This document shows positions 23,849-31,879 of a stretch of DNA of 64,000 bases, one piece after another. Under the pieces are notes generated by a model. That model worked only from the letters and a program-made list of their open reading frames with translations. It did no database searches and was not told the DNA's origin. Position 1 is the stretch's first letter. Each line of letters begins with the position of its first letter. The position numbers were made by a program, and so were the translations under genes. This stretch comes from Bacillus pseudomycoides DSM 12442 (GTDB taxonomy: Bacteria; Bacillota; Bacilli; Bacillales; Bacillaceae_G): contig NZ_CM000745.1 in NCBI RefSeq assembly GCF_000161455.1, positions 3,557,998 to 3,621,997 of the forward strand, given 5' to 3'.

Positions 23849-24004
23849 TCAAGACGATTTGACAAGCTTGTCCTCTAATGATCGCCGGATGATTTCTTGT
23901 TTTATAAGTAAAATGAAGTCAGGATTTAATTTTAGTTCTTTTGCTTTATAATAAGACTCAGTGAGTAACTCAGTAGATAACTGTTCCATATGTTTCGTTT
24001 TCAA
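23849..24004 (-). CDS. sda: Sporulation inhibitor Sda
   Basis: A 51-residue protein from TTG 24004 (GGAGGTGA 6 nt before) or 46 residues from ATG 23989. The sequence MEQLSTELLTESYYKAKELK then NPDFILLIKQEIIRRSLEDK aligns along its length with B. subtilis Sda, a helical hairpin that binds histidine kinase KinA and blocks its autophosphorylation, holding off sporulation when replication starts or DNA is damaged. The ATG product matches the 46 residues of B. subtilis Sda but lacks a ribosome site. A cluster of DnaA boxes lies upstream. It is divergent from yqeG, as in B. subtilis. Confidence 0.85.
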   Translation of the reverse strand: MKTKHMEQLSTELLTESYYKAKELKLNPDFILLIKQEIIRRSLEDKLVKSS

Positions 24005-24085
24005 GGTGAGTCACCTCCGATAATAAGGATAGGTTCTTTGTTGCATCTACTGTATCAAAAAAATATGATAGTCACAAACAACTGG

Positions 24086-24184
24086 TTATCCACATATCAC
24101 CGTGGATAAGGTGTGTATGAGTTGTTGATAAATTTTGAATTAACTGAAATATCGATGTGGAAAATGTGTACAATGTTATCCACA
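24086..24184. promoter_or_regulatory. DnaA-box cluster between sda and yqeG
   Basis: Perfect TTATCCACA boxes at 24086-24094 and 24176-24184; one-mismatch boxes on the opposite strand at 24101-24109 (TTATCCACG), 24123-24131 (TTATCAACA) and 24156-24164 (TTTTCCACA). Five boxes in about 100 bp upstream of sda fit the known DnaA control of this gene in B. subtilis and could also titrate DnaA. Confidence 0.85.
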
Positions 24185-24247
24185 AGCTCGCTATCGAAAA
24201 ATGTTGTCGAAAAATTTTAAGAAAACTCCTCAAAGAGGTGAAAGAAA

Positions 24248-24760
24248 TTGAAATTATTTTTACCTAATGAATACGTAAAAAACGTATATCATGTTCAACC
24301 GGAAGATTTAAAAAAACGCGGGATCAAAGGTATTATTACTGATTTAGATAATACTTTAATTGAATGGGATCGCCCGAATGCAACGCCTAAGCTTGAGCAA
24401 TGGTTTTTAAAAATGAAAGAGCAAGGCATTCAAGTAACGGTCGTTTCAAATAATAATGAGCAACGTGTAAAGGATTTTGCAGATCCACTTGGCATTCCTT
24501 TTATCCATAGCGCACGTAAACCATTTGTTCGTGCTTTTAAACGTGCGATACAAGAAATGAATTTAAAAGCGGATGAAGTAGTTGTTATTGGGGACCAATT
24601 GTTAACGGATGTATTAGGCGGGAATCGCGTTGGTTTATATACAATTTTAGTCGTGCCAGTGGCACAAACAGATGGACTAGTAACGCGCTTTAATCGAAAA
24701 ATTGAACGAAGAATTATGAGCAATATGAAGAAAAAAGGTTTAATTAACTGGGAGGAATAA
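24248..24760 (+). CDS. yqeG: YqeG-family HAD phosphatase
   Basis: A 170-residue HAD enzyme (subfamily IIIA). Motifs: nucleophile in ITDLDNTLIEWD (residues 30-41), VVSNNNEQR (motif II), the basic residue in SARKPFVRAFKRAI (motif III) and VVIGDQLLTDVLGGN (motif IV). It resembles phosphatidylglycerophosphatase-type GEP4 proteins, but the bacterial substrate is uncertain. The start is TTG, with GAGGTGA before it. It heads the long operon yqeG-yqeH-aroE-yhbY-nadD-yqeK-rsfS-yqeM. Confidence 0.92.
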   Translation: MKLFLPNEYVKNVYHVQPEDLKKRGIKGIITDLDNTLIEWDRPNATPKLEQWFLKMKEQGIQVTVVSNNNEQRVKDFADPLGIPFIHSARKPFVRAFKRAIQEMNLKADEVVVIGDQLLTDVLGGNRVGLYTILVVPVAQTDGLVTRFNRKIERRIMSNMKKKGLINWEE

Positions 24761-24763
24761 AGT

Positions 24764-25870
24764 TTGACTGAAACAATTAAATGTATTGGTTGCGGTGTAG
24801 AAATTCAAACAGAAAATAAAAATGGGGTTGGATATGCACCAACTTCATCTTTAGAAAAAGAACAGGTGATTTGTCAACGTTGTTTCCGTTTAAAGAACTA
24901 TAATGAAATTCAAGATGTGTCTTTAACAGATGATGATTTCTTGCGCATTTTAAATGGAATTGGACAATCAGACGCGCTTGTTGTCAAAATTGTAGATATT
25001 TTTGACTTCAATGGTAGTTGGTTACCAGGCTTACATCGTTTTGTAGGGAACAACAAAGTATTGCTTGTTGGAAACAAATCGGATTTAATTCCAAAGTCAG
25101 TAAAGCATGATAAAGTAAAACATTGGATGCGTTATAGTGCAAAGCAACTGGGCTTAAAACCAGAAGATGTCTTTTTAATTAGTGCAGCAAAAGGACAAGG
25201 TATTCGCGAGCTTGCTGAGGCGATTGAACAGTACCGCGGTGGTAAGGATGTATACGTTGTAGGGTGTACAAATGTTGGGAAATCTACATTTATTAATCGC
25301 ATGATTAAAGAATTTAGTGAAGAAACTGAGAATGTGATTACAACGTCTCATTTTCCAGGAACAACACTTGATTTAATTGACATTCCATTAGATGAAACAT
25401 CTTCTTTATATGATACACCAGGTATTATTAATCACCACCAAATGGCACATTACGTTGGAAAGCAAAGCTTAAAGCTTATTACACCAACGAAGGAAATTAA
25501 GCCAATGGTATTCCAATTAAACGAAGAACAAACATTATTCTTCGGGGGATTAGCACGTTTTGATTATATTAGTGGTGGTCGTCGTGCGTTCACTTGTCAT
25601 TTATCAAATCGTCTACCAATTCATCGTACAAAACTTGAAAAAGCAGATGAATTGTATGAAAAACATGCTGGGGAGTTATTAAATCCACCAACTCCAGAAG
25701 AACTAGAAAATATGCCTGGGCTTGTGAAATATGAATTTAATATTCGTGAGCCCAAAACAGATGTTGTATTCTCTGGATTAGGATGGGTGACTGTAAATGA
25801 GCCAGGTGCAAAAATCGTTGCTCATGTACCAAAAGGAGTTAGTGTTTCATTACGTAAATCTTTAATTTAA
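24764..25870 (+). CDS. yqeH: Ribosome biogenesis GTPase YqeH
   Basis: A 368-residue circularly permuted GTPase needed for 30S subunit assembly. The N-terminus has a zinc finger (CIGCG ... CQRC), then G4 (NKSDLI), G5-like SAAKG, G1 (GCTNVGKSTFINR), G2, and G3 (DTPG), in the permuted order typical of the YlqF/YqeH group. The start is TTG 24764, 3 bp after yqeG, with GGGAGG inside yqeG. Central gene of the ribosome-maturation operon. Confidence 0.96.
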   Translation: MTETIKCIGCGVEIQTENKNGVGYAPTSSLEKEQVICQRCFRLKNYNEIQDVSLTDDDFLRILNGIGQSDALVVKIVDIFDFNGSWLPGLHRFVGNNKVLLVGNKSDLIPKSVKHDKVKHWMRYSAKQLGLKPEDVFLISAAKGQGIRELAEAIEQYRGGKDVYVVGCTNVGKSTFINRMIKEFSEETENVITTSHFPGTTLDLIDIPLDETSSLYDTPGIINHHQMAHYVGKQSLKLITPTKEIKPMVFQLNEEQTLFFGGLARFDYISGGRRAFTCHLSNRLPIHRTKLEKADELYEKHAGELLNPPTPEELENMPGLVKYEFNIREPKTDVVFSGLGWVTVNEPGAKIVAHVPKGVSVSLRKSLI

Positions 25871-25885
25871 TATGGAGAGGGATTT

Positions 25886-26719
25886 ATGAAACAATTATAT
25901 GGTGTAATCGGGAATCCAATTGGACATTCATTGTCACCGCTCATGCATAACGATGCATTTGAACACTTGAATATAGATGCTCATTATCATGCGTTTCTTG
26001 TAGAAGAAGAAACATTAGGGGAAGCAGTGAAAGGGTTAAAGGCGTTAGGAGTTTCAGGATTTAATGTCACGACTCCACATAAAGTTTCAATTATGAAATA
26101 CTTGGATGAAATTGATCCGTTAGCAAAGCAAATTGGTGCTGTGAATACGGTAGTTCATAGAGATGGAAAACTAATTGGTTATAATACAGATGGAATTGGT
26201 TATGTTCGTTCATTACAATCGATTAGTAAAGAGCCGCTTTATCAAAAGCGTATTTTATTACTCGGTGCAGGTGGAGCGTGCCGTGCTATCTATTTTTCGC
26301 TTGCAGACGCAGGTGTAAAGGAAATTGATATTGCCAATCGAACAGTGGAAAAGGCAAATCATCTTCTCTCTGGATGCCAAGCAAAGATTACATCGCAAGC
26401 TCTTTCATTAGAGCAAGCAACTGAAGAACAAGGGAATTATGATATTATCATTCATACAACAACGATAGGAATGCATCCGCATATCCAAAATACACCGTTG
26501 CAAATTCGATCTTTGAAACAAGGGACGATTGTCTCGGATATTATTTATAATCCATTTGAGACAAAGCTTCTGCAAGATGCGAAAGCTAAAGGAGCGATCG
26601 TACAGAATGGAATAGATATGTTTGTTTATCAAGGAGCACTTGCATTTGAATTGTGGACAGGACGTATGCCGAATATCGAAAAAATGAAACAATTAGTAAT
26701 GAGAAAGCTTGGAGGCTAA
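25886..26719 (+). CDS. aroE: Shikimate dehydrogenase
   Basis: A 277-residue NADP-dependent enzyme reducing 3-dehydroshikimate to shikimate in aromatic amino acid synthesis. Substrate residues are seen in IGHSLSPLMHN and NVTTPHKVSIM (catalytic Lys about 65), Asp in NTDGIGY, and the nucleotide motif LLGAGGACRAI near residue 130. GGAGAGG precedes the ATG. It lies within the yqeG operon, between two ribosome factors, as in B. subtilis. Confidence 0.96.
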   Translation: MKQLYGVIGNPIGHSLSPLMHNDAFEHLNIDAHYHAFLVEEETLGEAVKGLKALGVSGFNVTTPHKVSIMKYLDEIDPLAKQIGAVNTVVHRDGKLIGYNTDGIGYVRSLQSISKEPLYQKRILLLGAGGACRAIYFSLADAGVKEIDIANRTVEKANHLLSGCQAKITSQALSLEQATEEQGNYDIIIHTTTIGMHPHIQNTPLQIRSLKQGTIVSDIIYNPFETKLLQDAKAKGAIVQNGIDMFVYQGALAFELWTGRMPNIEKMKQLVMRKLGG

Positions 26720-26723
26720 CTAT

Positions 26724-27014
26724 ATGTTAACAGGAAAACAAAAAAGATTTTTACGTGCAAAAGCACATCACTTAACACCGATTTTTCAAGTTGGAAAAGG
26801 TGGCGTAAATGAAAATATGGTAAAACAAATTGCAGAGGCGTTAGAAGCTCGTGAGTTATTCAAAGTGAGCGTACTACAAAACTGTGAATTTGATCGTCGT
26901 GAAGTTGCAGAAGAATTGGCTAAAGGTGCGAGAGCTGAAATTGTCCAAGTAATTGGAAGCACAATTGTTTTATATAAAGAATCAAGAGAAAATAAACAAA
27001 TCAAACTTCCATAA
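26724..27014 (+). CDS. yhbY: YhbY-family ribosome-associated RNA-binding protein
   Basis: A 96-residue CRM-domain protein (B. subtilis YqeI) that binds pre-50S ribosomal particles. The family core is visible as LTGKQKRFLRAKAHHLTPIF, the GKGG loop at residues ~24-27 and VQVIGSTIVLYK near the end. ATG 26724 is 4 bp after aroE, with GGAGG in the end of aroE; the frame runs open upstream but without a site. Confidence 0.93.
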   Translation: MLTGKQKRFLRAKAHHLTPIFQVGKGGVNENMVKQIAEALEARELFKVSVLQNCEFDRREVAEELAKGARAEIVQVIGSTIVLYKESRENKQIKLP

Positions 27015-27109
27015 TAGCAAGTTTACTGTGCTCAGGATGTGTATATGTCGTTTCCATAGCATATGCTTGCTATGTTCGGGATAATAGGGTTTAGACCAAT
27101 TGAGCTTTT

Positions 27110-27157
27110 ACAAGCAGTAATCTCTCCGCATGCTGTTTCGGAAAGATTACTGCTTGT
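27110..27157 (+). other. Strong hairpin in the nadD leader
   Basis: ACAAGCAGTAATCT (27110-27123) pairs perfectly with AGATTACTGCTTGT (27144-27157), with an inner TCCG/CGGA pair. It ends 21 bp before the nadD start codon and has no T-run, so it is not an ordinary terminator. It may be a processing site within the operon or a regulatory hairpin near the nadD ribosome site (AAAGGGGG). Confidence 0.75.
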
Positions 27158-27178
27158 GAATTAAAGGGGGCGTTTCAT

Positions 27179-27748
27179 TTGAAAAAAATCGGAATCATTG
27201 GCGGCACGTTTGATCCGCCTCATTATGGACATTTGCTGATTGCAAATGAGGTATATGATGCACTCGCGCTTGATGAAATATGGTTTTTGCCGAATCAAAT
27301 TCCACCTCATAAACAAGATCGTAGTATTACAAGTGTAGAAAATCGATTGAACATGCTAGAGTTAGCAATTGAGCAAGAGGAGTATTTCTCGGTTTGTTTA
27401 GAAGAGTTAAGAAGAGAAGGTCCATCCTATACATATGACACTATGTTACAATTAACTAAGAAGCATCCGGATGCGCAGTTTCATTTTATTATTGGCGGAG
27501 ATATGGTGGAGTATTTACCAAAATGGTATAACATCGAGAAATTACTTCAACTTGTAACTTTTGTTGGGGTTGCAAGACCGGGGTATACATTAAATACACC
27601 TTATGAAATCGTCACAGTAGAAATTCCGGAATTTGCTGTTTCGTCTTCCTTGTTACGTGAGAGATATAAAGAGAAGAAAACGTGCAAATATTTGCTTCCA
27701 GAACAAGTACAGGTATATATCGAGAGGAATGGGTTGTATGAATCGTGA
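27179..27748 (+). CDS. nadD: Nicotinate-nucleotide adenylyltransferase
   Basis: A 189-residue enzyme that joins ATP and nicotinate mononucleotide to give deamido-NAD. Nucleotidyltransferase motifs GGTFDPPHYGHLLIA (HxGH at residues 17-20) and the C-terminal VSSSLLRERY (ISTT-like site) are present. The start is TTG 27179, 8 nt after AAAGGGGG. It follows a 164-bp gap within the operon that contains a strong hairpin. It overlaps yqeK by 11 bp. Confidence 0.95.
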   Translation: MKKIGIIGGTFDPPHYGHLLIANEVYDALALDEIWFLPNQIPPHKQDRSITSVENRLNMLELAIEQEEYFSVCLEELRREGPSYTYDTMLQLTKKHPDAQFHFIIGGDMVEYLPKWYNIEKLLQLVTFVGVARPGYTLNTPYEIVTVEIPEFAVSSSLLRERYKEKKTCKYLLPEQVQVYIERNGLYES

Positions 27749-28307
27749 GAAAGCACTTGAGATTGTAAAACAACAAATGCATGAAAAACGTTATATACAT
27801 ACAATTGGTGTAATGGAAACGGCAATTGAACTTGCTAAGCTATATGGCGTGGATGAGAAGAAAGCAGAAATGGCTGCTATATTTCATGATTATGCAAAAT
27901 GTAGACCGATTCAAGAGATGGAAGACATTATTAAGCAGGAAGAGTTGCCAAAAGATTTACTTCACTACAACAAAGAGTTATGGCATGCACCAGTTGGGGC
28001 ATACTTAGTAGAAAAAGAAGTCGGCATTACGGACTCTGAAATTCTGCAAGCTATTACATATCATACAAGCGGTCATGAAGAGATGACAATGCTTGATAAA
28101 GTTATTTATGTGGCAGATTATATTGAACCTGGACGCAAATTTCCAGGTGTGGAAGAAGCACGGAAATTAGCACAGGAAGATATAAATAAAGCTTTATTAT
28201 TTGCATTAAAACGTACGATTCAATTTTTAATGGAAAAGGATCAAACGATCTATCCGTTAACATTTCAAACATACAATGCGGTACTGAAGGAGGAAATTAC
28301 TGAATGA
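27738..28307 (+). CDS. yqeK: YqeK, HD-domain Ap4A hydrolase
   Basis: A 189-residue HD-superfamily enzyme; the family splits diadenosine tetraphosphate symmetrically into two ADP. Metal ligands lie in HTIGVMETAIELA, the HD pair in AAIFHDYAKCRP, YNKELWHAPVGAYL and the Asp in KVIYVADYIEPG. ATG 27738 is inside the end of nadD, with GAGAGGAA upstream, so the two are coupled; a longer frame from 27633 lies wholly within nadD and is not used. Confidence 0.92.
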   Translation: MNREKALEIVKQQMHEKRYIHTIGVMETAIELAKLYGVDEKKAEMAAIFHDYAKCRPIQEMEDIIKQEELPKDLLHYNKELWHAPVGAYLVEKEVGITDSEILQAITYHTSGHEEMTMLDKVIYVADYIEPGRKFPGVEEARKLAQEDINKALLFALKRTIQFLMEKDQTIYPLTFQTYNAVLKEEITE

Positions 28308-28657
28308 AAGATAAAGAGTTATTAGTAATAGCAGCAAAAGCAGCTGATGATAAAAGAGCAGAAGATATGGTTGTACTAAACATGCAAGGAATTTCACCAA
28401 TTGCAGATTATTTTATTATTTGTCACGGGAATTCTGATAAGCAAGTACAAGCAATTGCACGTGAAATTAAAGCGAAGGCACATGAATTCCAAATCGACGT
28501 ACAACGTATGGAAGGCTTCGATGAAGCGCGTTGGGTTCTAGTGGACCTTGGTGATGTAGTTGCGCATGTATTCCATAAAGATGAGCGTGATCATTATAAT
28601 TTAGAGCGTCTATGGGGCGATGTGCCACGTGAAGATATTACAGAAGAGTTAAGCTAA
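28304..28657 (+). CDS. rsfS: Ribosomal silencing factor RsfS
   Basis: A 117-residue protein that binds L14 of the 50S subunit and blocks joining with the 30S subunit in starved cells. The family core is ADYFIICHGNSDKQVQAIA then GFDEARWVLVDLGDVVAHVF. ATG 28304 overlaps the yqeK stop by 4 bp (ATGA), and its end overlaps yqeM by 1 bp: tight coupling. Confidence 0.95.
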   Translation: MKDKELLVIAAKAADDKRAEDMVVLNMQGISPIADYFIICHGNSDKQVQAIAREIKAKAHEFQIDVQRMEGFDEARWVLVDLGDVVAHVFHKDERDHYNLERLWGDVPREDITEELS

Positions 28658-29406
28658 TGAGATATGAGCAATTTGCATTGTTGTATGATGAACTCATGAA
28701 TGATGTCCCATATGATAAATGGGTAGAATTCACAGAGGAAAGCTTACAGCAGGCAGGCATGAAAGAGGCGAAGATTCTTGATGTAGCGTGCGGGACTGGG
28801 AATGTAACACTTCCGCTTGTGCGAAAAGGTTATGACATGATTGGTGTCGATCTTTCAGAAGAAATGCTAACAGTTGCCCAGCAAAAGCTAGGGGGAGAAG
28901 GGTATTTTATTCCTTTTTATCAACAGGATATGAGAGAACTGGATGTTCCTGGTGAATTTGATTGTGTGACAATCTTTTGTGATTCATTAAATTATGTATT
29001 GCAAGAAGAGGGGATACAAGAAACATTCAGACGAGTATTTCACCATTTGTGTCAAGATGGTCTGTTCTTATTTGATGTACACTCTTTATATAAAATTTAT
29101 CATGTCTTTCAAAATGAAACGTACACAGTCAATGGGGAAGAGATAGCTCTCATTTGGAACTGCTTCCCTGGCGAAGAATCAGATAGTGTAGAACATGACT
29201 TGTCATTCTTTGTACAGGATCCAGAGGAAGGTGTATATCATCGCTTTGATGAAAGTCATATGCAACGTGCCTATTCAGTTGAATTGTTAACAAAATGGCT
29301 TGAAGAAGCTGGATTTACAGTACTTCGTGTAACGGGTGATTTTGAACGAATGGAAGTAACTGAACAAACGGAACGTATCTTTTTTATGGCGAAAAAGAAT
29401 GGATAA
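28657..29406 (+). CDS. yqeM: YqeM, class I SAM-dependent methyltransferase
   Basis: A 249-residue methyltransferase with SAM motif I LDVACGTGNVTLPL (about residues 41-54), motif II IGVDLSEEML and an aromatic/acidic post-motif region. The substrate is unproven; conservation next to rsfS suggests a link to translation. Last gene of the yqeG operon; a strong terminator follows. Confidence 0.88.
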   Translation: MRYEQFALLYDELMNDVPYDKWVEFTEESLQQAGMKEAKILDVACGTGNVTLPLVRKGYDMIGVDLSEEMLTVAQQKLGGEGYFIPFYQQDMRELDVPGEFDCVTIFCDSLNYVLQEEGIQETFRRVFHHLCQDGLFLFDVHSLYKIYHVFQNETYTVNGEEIALIWNCFPGEESDSVEHDLSFFVQDPEEGVYHRFDESHMQRAYSVELLTKWLEEAGFTVLRVTGDFERMEVTEQTERIFFMAKKNG

Positions 29407-29437
29407 AAAAAGCAACCGATTAGGTTGCTTTTTTTTG
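29405..29437 (+). terminator. Terminator of the yqeG-yqeM operon
   Basis: AAGCAACC / GGTTGCTT stem, six-base loop, eight T's. Confidence 0.92.
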
Positions 29438-29574
29438 TTTAGAATACAGTATTTTATTTATAGAAAAGTAGAAAAGTAATACCTATAAAATCTAAAAATA
29501 AGGGTTTGATAAAAAATAGGATGAGAAAAAGAGAAGGGTTTTTAAGAGGATTCTGTATCATTGTGGCGTATTAT

Positions 29575-30402
29575 TTACGTGTGCTTATTAAATTGTTGTT
29601 CAACGCCTTCTAAATCTTCATCGTATTTTTCATGTGTCCGCTCGAATAATTTATGGAACATATCTCCGACGTGATCCTCTAAAATACGAATACCCTCTCC
29701 TGTAACACCGCCTTTTACACATACTTTCTCTTGTAGAGTTGGTAATGTGAAAATTTCTTTTTCTAGTAATTTCCCCATCCCAATAATCATTTCACTTGCT
29801 AAAGTAGTTGCTTCTTCATGAGTAATATTTGTTTTATCCACAGCAGCATCAATGAAACATTGTAGTAAGTAGCTGAAGAATGCGGGTCCGCAGCTTGCAA
29901 TGTCAGATGAAACTCGTGTAATATCTTCTCCGATCACAATAGGTGTAGAAATATTTTTAAACAAACGAAGTAACTTTTGTTCCCATTCTTTCGAACAGTT
30001 TTTCCCGAATGTGAATAGTGAGGCGCCAGAGAATGCGCGGTTTGTAATGCTCGGAATAATACGTGCGACGTGACAAGATACAACCTGTTCTAATTGAGCT
30101 GCTGATATGGGGCTTGTAATAGAAATTAAACATTTTTCATCAGTAAAGTGGGCAGTGTGTTTTTTTAAAATTGGATAGATGTCTAAAGGTTTAACGCAAA
30201 TAAAAATAAGCTCTGAACGTTCAATTACCTCTTGCACTGTCTTTGCTATATGAACAGAAGGATACTTCTCTTTTATATGATATGCTTTGGCAGGCGTACG
30301 ATTAATAATAGTAAGGCACGAAGGTTTGACAGCACGGGTTTCTAAAAATGCATCGATTAGTATATTCCCCATGTTTCCTGTCCCTATAATTCCTATGTTC
30401 AA
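29575..30402 (-). CDS. comER: ComER, pyrroline-5-carboxylate-reductase-like
   Basis: A 275-residue protein with an N-terminal NAD(P)-binding Rossmann motif (IGIIGTGNMGNILIDAF) and the C-terminal ProC fold (GVTGEGIRILEDHVGDM). In B. subtilis comER is divergent from the comE operon and affects sporulation and biofilm entry rather than DNA uptake. The start is TTG 30402, 9 nt after GGAGG; the frame runs open further upstream to 30441 but without a site. It is divergent from comEA here too. Confidence 0.85.
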   Translation of the reverse strand: MNIGIIGTGNMGNILIDAFLETRAVKPSCLTIINRTPAKAYHIKEKYPSVHIAKTVQEVIERSELIFICVKPLDIYPILKKHTAHFTDEKCLISITSPISAAQLEQVVSCHVARIIPSITNRAFSGASLFTFGKNCSKEWEQKLLRLFKNISTPIVIGEDITRVSSDIASCGPAFFSYLLQCFIDAAVDKTNITHEEATTLASEMIIGMGKLLEKEIFTLPTLQEKVCVKGGVTGEGIRILEDHVGDMFHKLFERTHEKYDEDLEGVEQQFNKHT

Positions 30403-30484
30403 TGTTTCATCCCTCCTTCGTAACATCTTTCTCCTAAACAATATGAACCATGTTGTGAATTTATGAATTGGAGGTATTAAAATT

Positions 30485-31084
30485 ATGCGGAATTTTCAAA
30501 AGAAGTGGCTTGCTTTATTAGGGGCTATTGGCGTCGTATTTATACTGTTTATGTGGCAGACGAAGCAACAAGCTGTGCAACCGACCGTGAAACTTGATAC
30601 AAATGTGAAGAGCGAAGAGAGAAAAGGTAAATTGAAAGTAGCAGAATCAAATGGACAGAAAAAAACAATTATGATTGATATAAAAGGTGCTGTGTATCGC
30701 GAAGGTGTATATGAGGTAGGAGCGGGTGCACGCGTGAAAGACGGGATTGAAAAAGCGGGTGGTTTTTTACCTGAAGCGGATATGGGAAAAGTGAACTTAG
30801 CGCAGCTTATGCAAGATCAAATGTTACTCTATGTCCCGAGAAAAGGAGAGCAAGTTCAAGGAGCCAATCTACCTTCAGGGCGGCAGGAGGAGAAAATTCA
30901 AATTAATGTTGCTTCAAAAGAGCAGCTCGAAAAAATAACGGGAATTGGGCCTCGGAAAGCAGAAAATATTTTGAAATATCGAGAAGGACATGGGCCGTTT
31001 CAAAAAATGGAAGATTTATTGGAGGTAGATGGCATTGGAGAGAAATCGCTTGAAAAAATAAAAGATAAAATAATTATTCCATAA
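30485..31084 (+). CDS. comEA: Competence DNA receptor ComEA
   Basis: A 199-residue membrane-anchored DNA receptor. Residues 8-24 are the membrane anchor, 62-117 an SLBB domain (IDIKGAVYREGVYEVGAGAR), and 138-198 the double helix-hairpin-helix that binds DNA (INVASKEQLEKITGIGPRKA then VDGIGEKSLEKI). TTGGAGGT precedes the ATG. It is divergent from comER, with about 80 bp between. I see no clear pair of AAAA-N5-TTTT ComK boxes there. Confidence 0.93.
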   Translation: MRNFQKKWLALLGAIGVVFILFMWQTKQQAVQPTVKLDTNVKSEERKGKLKVAESNGQKKTIMIDIKGAVYREGVYEVGAGARVKDGIEKAGGFLPEADMGKVNLAQLMQDQMLLYVPRKGEQVQGANLPSGRQEEKIQINVASKEQLEKITGIGPRKAENILKYREGHGPFQKMEDLLEVDGIGEKSLEKIKDKIIIP

Positions 31085-31148
31085 AGGATTGACGAACTTT
31101 TTCTTCTTTCGCTACACTACAAGTAGATGAAAAAGTAGGTGAAAAGAT

Positions 31149-31706
31149 ATGGAACGAATTTCTTGGGATCAATATTTTATGACGCAAAGTCACTTATTAT
31201 CGCTACGTAGTACGTGTACAAGGCTTGCAGTAGGAGCGACAATTGTCCGCGATAAGCGAATTATTGCGGGTGGATATAACGGTTCAATCACAGGTGGTGT
31301 GCATTGTATAGATGATGGGTGTTATATCATTGATAATCATTGTGTTCGTACAATTCATGCTGAAATGAATGCACTGTTGCAATGTGCAAAATTTGGTGCG
31401 AAAACAGAAGGTGCGGAAATTTATGTTACACACTTTCCTTGTTTACAATGTTGTAAAGCCATTATTCAAAGTGGTATTACAGCTGTTTATTACGCACAAG
31501 ACTATAAAAATCACCCGTATGCTGTGGAACTATTCGAACAAGCAAATGTCACTGTGAAACATGTTCCGTTAGAATATGATATTACAACGTTAGAGCAACA
31601 AGAACGTCATTTGCAATTAAAAGAACTGTTTTCATCTTTAGAAAAAGATGAGTTAACAATGAATGAATTACAACAAGTATTCGCTAGAGCAAAAGAGATA
31701 CTATAA
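31149..31706 (+). CDS. comEB: ComEB, dCMP deaminase
   Basis: A 185-residue zinc-dependent deaminase turning dCMP into dUMP. Zinc ligands and catalytic Glu are His70 and Glu72 in HAEMNALLQC and Cys98/Cys101 in PCLQCCK. It also has a C-terminal helical stretch of ~45 residues. In B. subtilis it is not needed for DNA uptake despite its place in the operon. The stop codon lies inside the left direct repeat of the element that separates it from comEC. Confidence 0.94.
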   Translation: MERISWDQYFMTQSHLLSLRSTCTRLAVGATIVRDKRIIAGGYNGSITGGVHCIDDGCYIIDNHCVRTIHAEMNALLQCAKFGAKTEGAEIYVTHFPCLQCCKAIIQSGITAVYYAQDYKNHPYAVELFEQANVTVKHVPLEYDITTLEQQERHLQLKELFSSLEKDELTMNELQQVFARAKEIL

Positions 31707-31707
31707 G

Positions 31708-31859
31708 TGCGTGTTCAAAAGGAGGATAAAGAGAGTCTGGCAGTTCGAGACGCGGAAGTCAGGAGAGTGCGGAGTGTAGATGGAACTACATGAGTGCCGG
31801 ATTGGCGAAGTAGACGAAGAAATGTGAAAGATATCTTTCCTGGATTTTTTGAACATCCG
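31708..31859. mobile_element. 152-bp repeat-like element between comEB and comEC
   Basis: The segment is bounded by direct repeats CTATAAG (31701-31707 and 31860-31866), the left one containing the comEB stop codon TAA. Just inside lie inverted ends TGTTCAAAA (31712-31720) and TTTTGAACA (31847-31855). The interior is G+A rich, with paired blocks (GTGTAGATG ... ACTACATGAG) and no reading frame. Size, ends and flanking repeats suggest a non-coding mobile element of the bcr1 kind (about 155 bp) known from the B. cereus group. The identity is inferred. Confidence 0.65.
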
Positions 31860-31879
31860 CTATAAGGGGTGAGTATAAG

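Noticed and set aside
31708..31859. Possible T-box or riboswitch before comEC
   Set aside because: No T-box motif or known aptamer core is visible, there is no terminator, and the direct repeats at both ends favour an inserted element.
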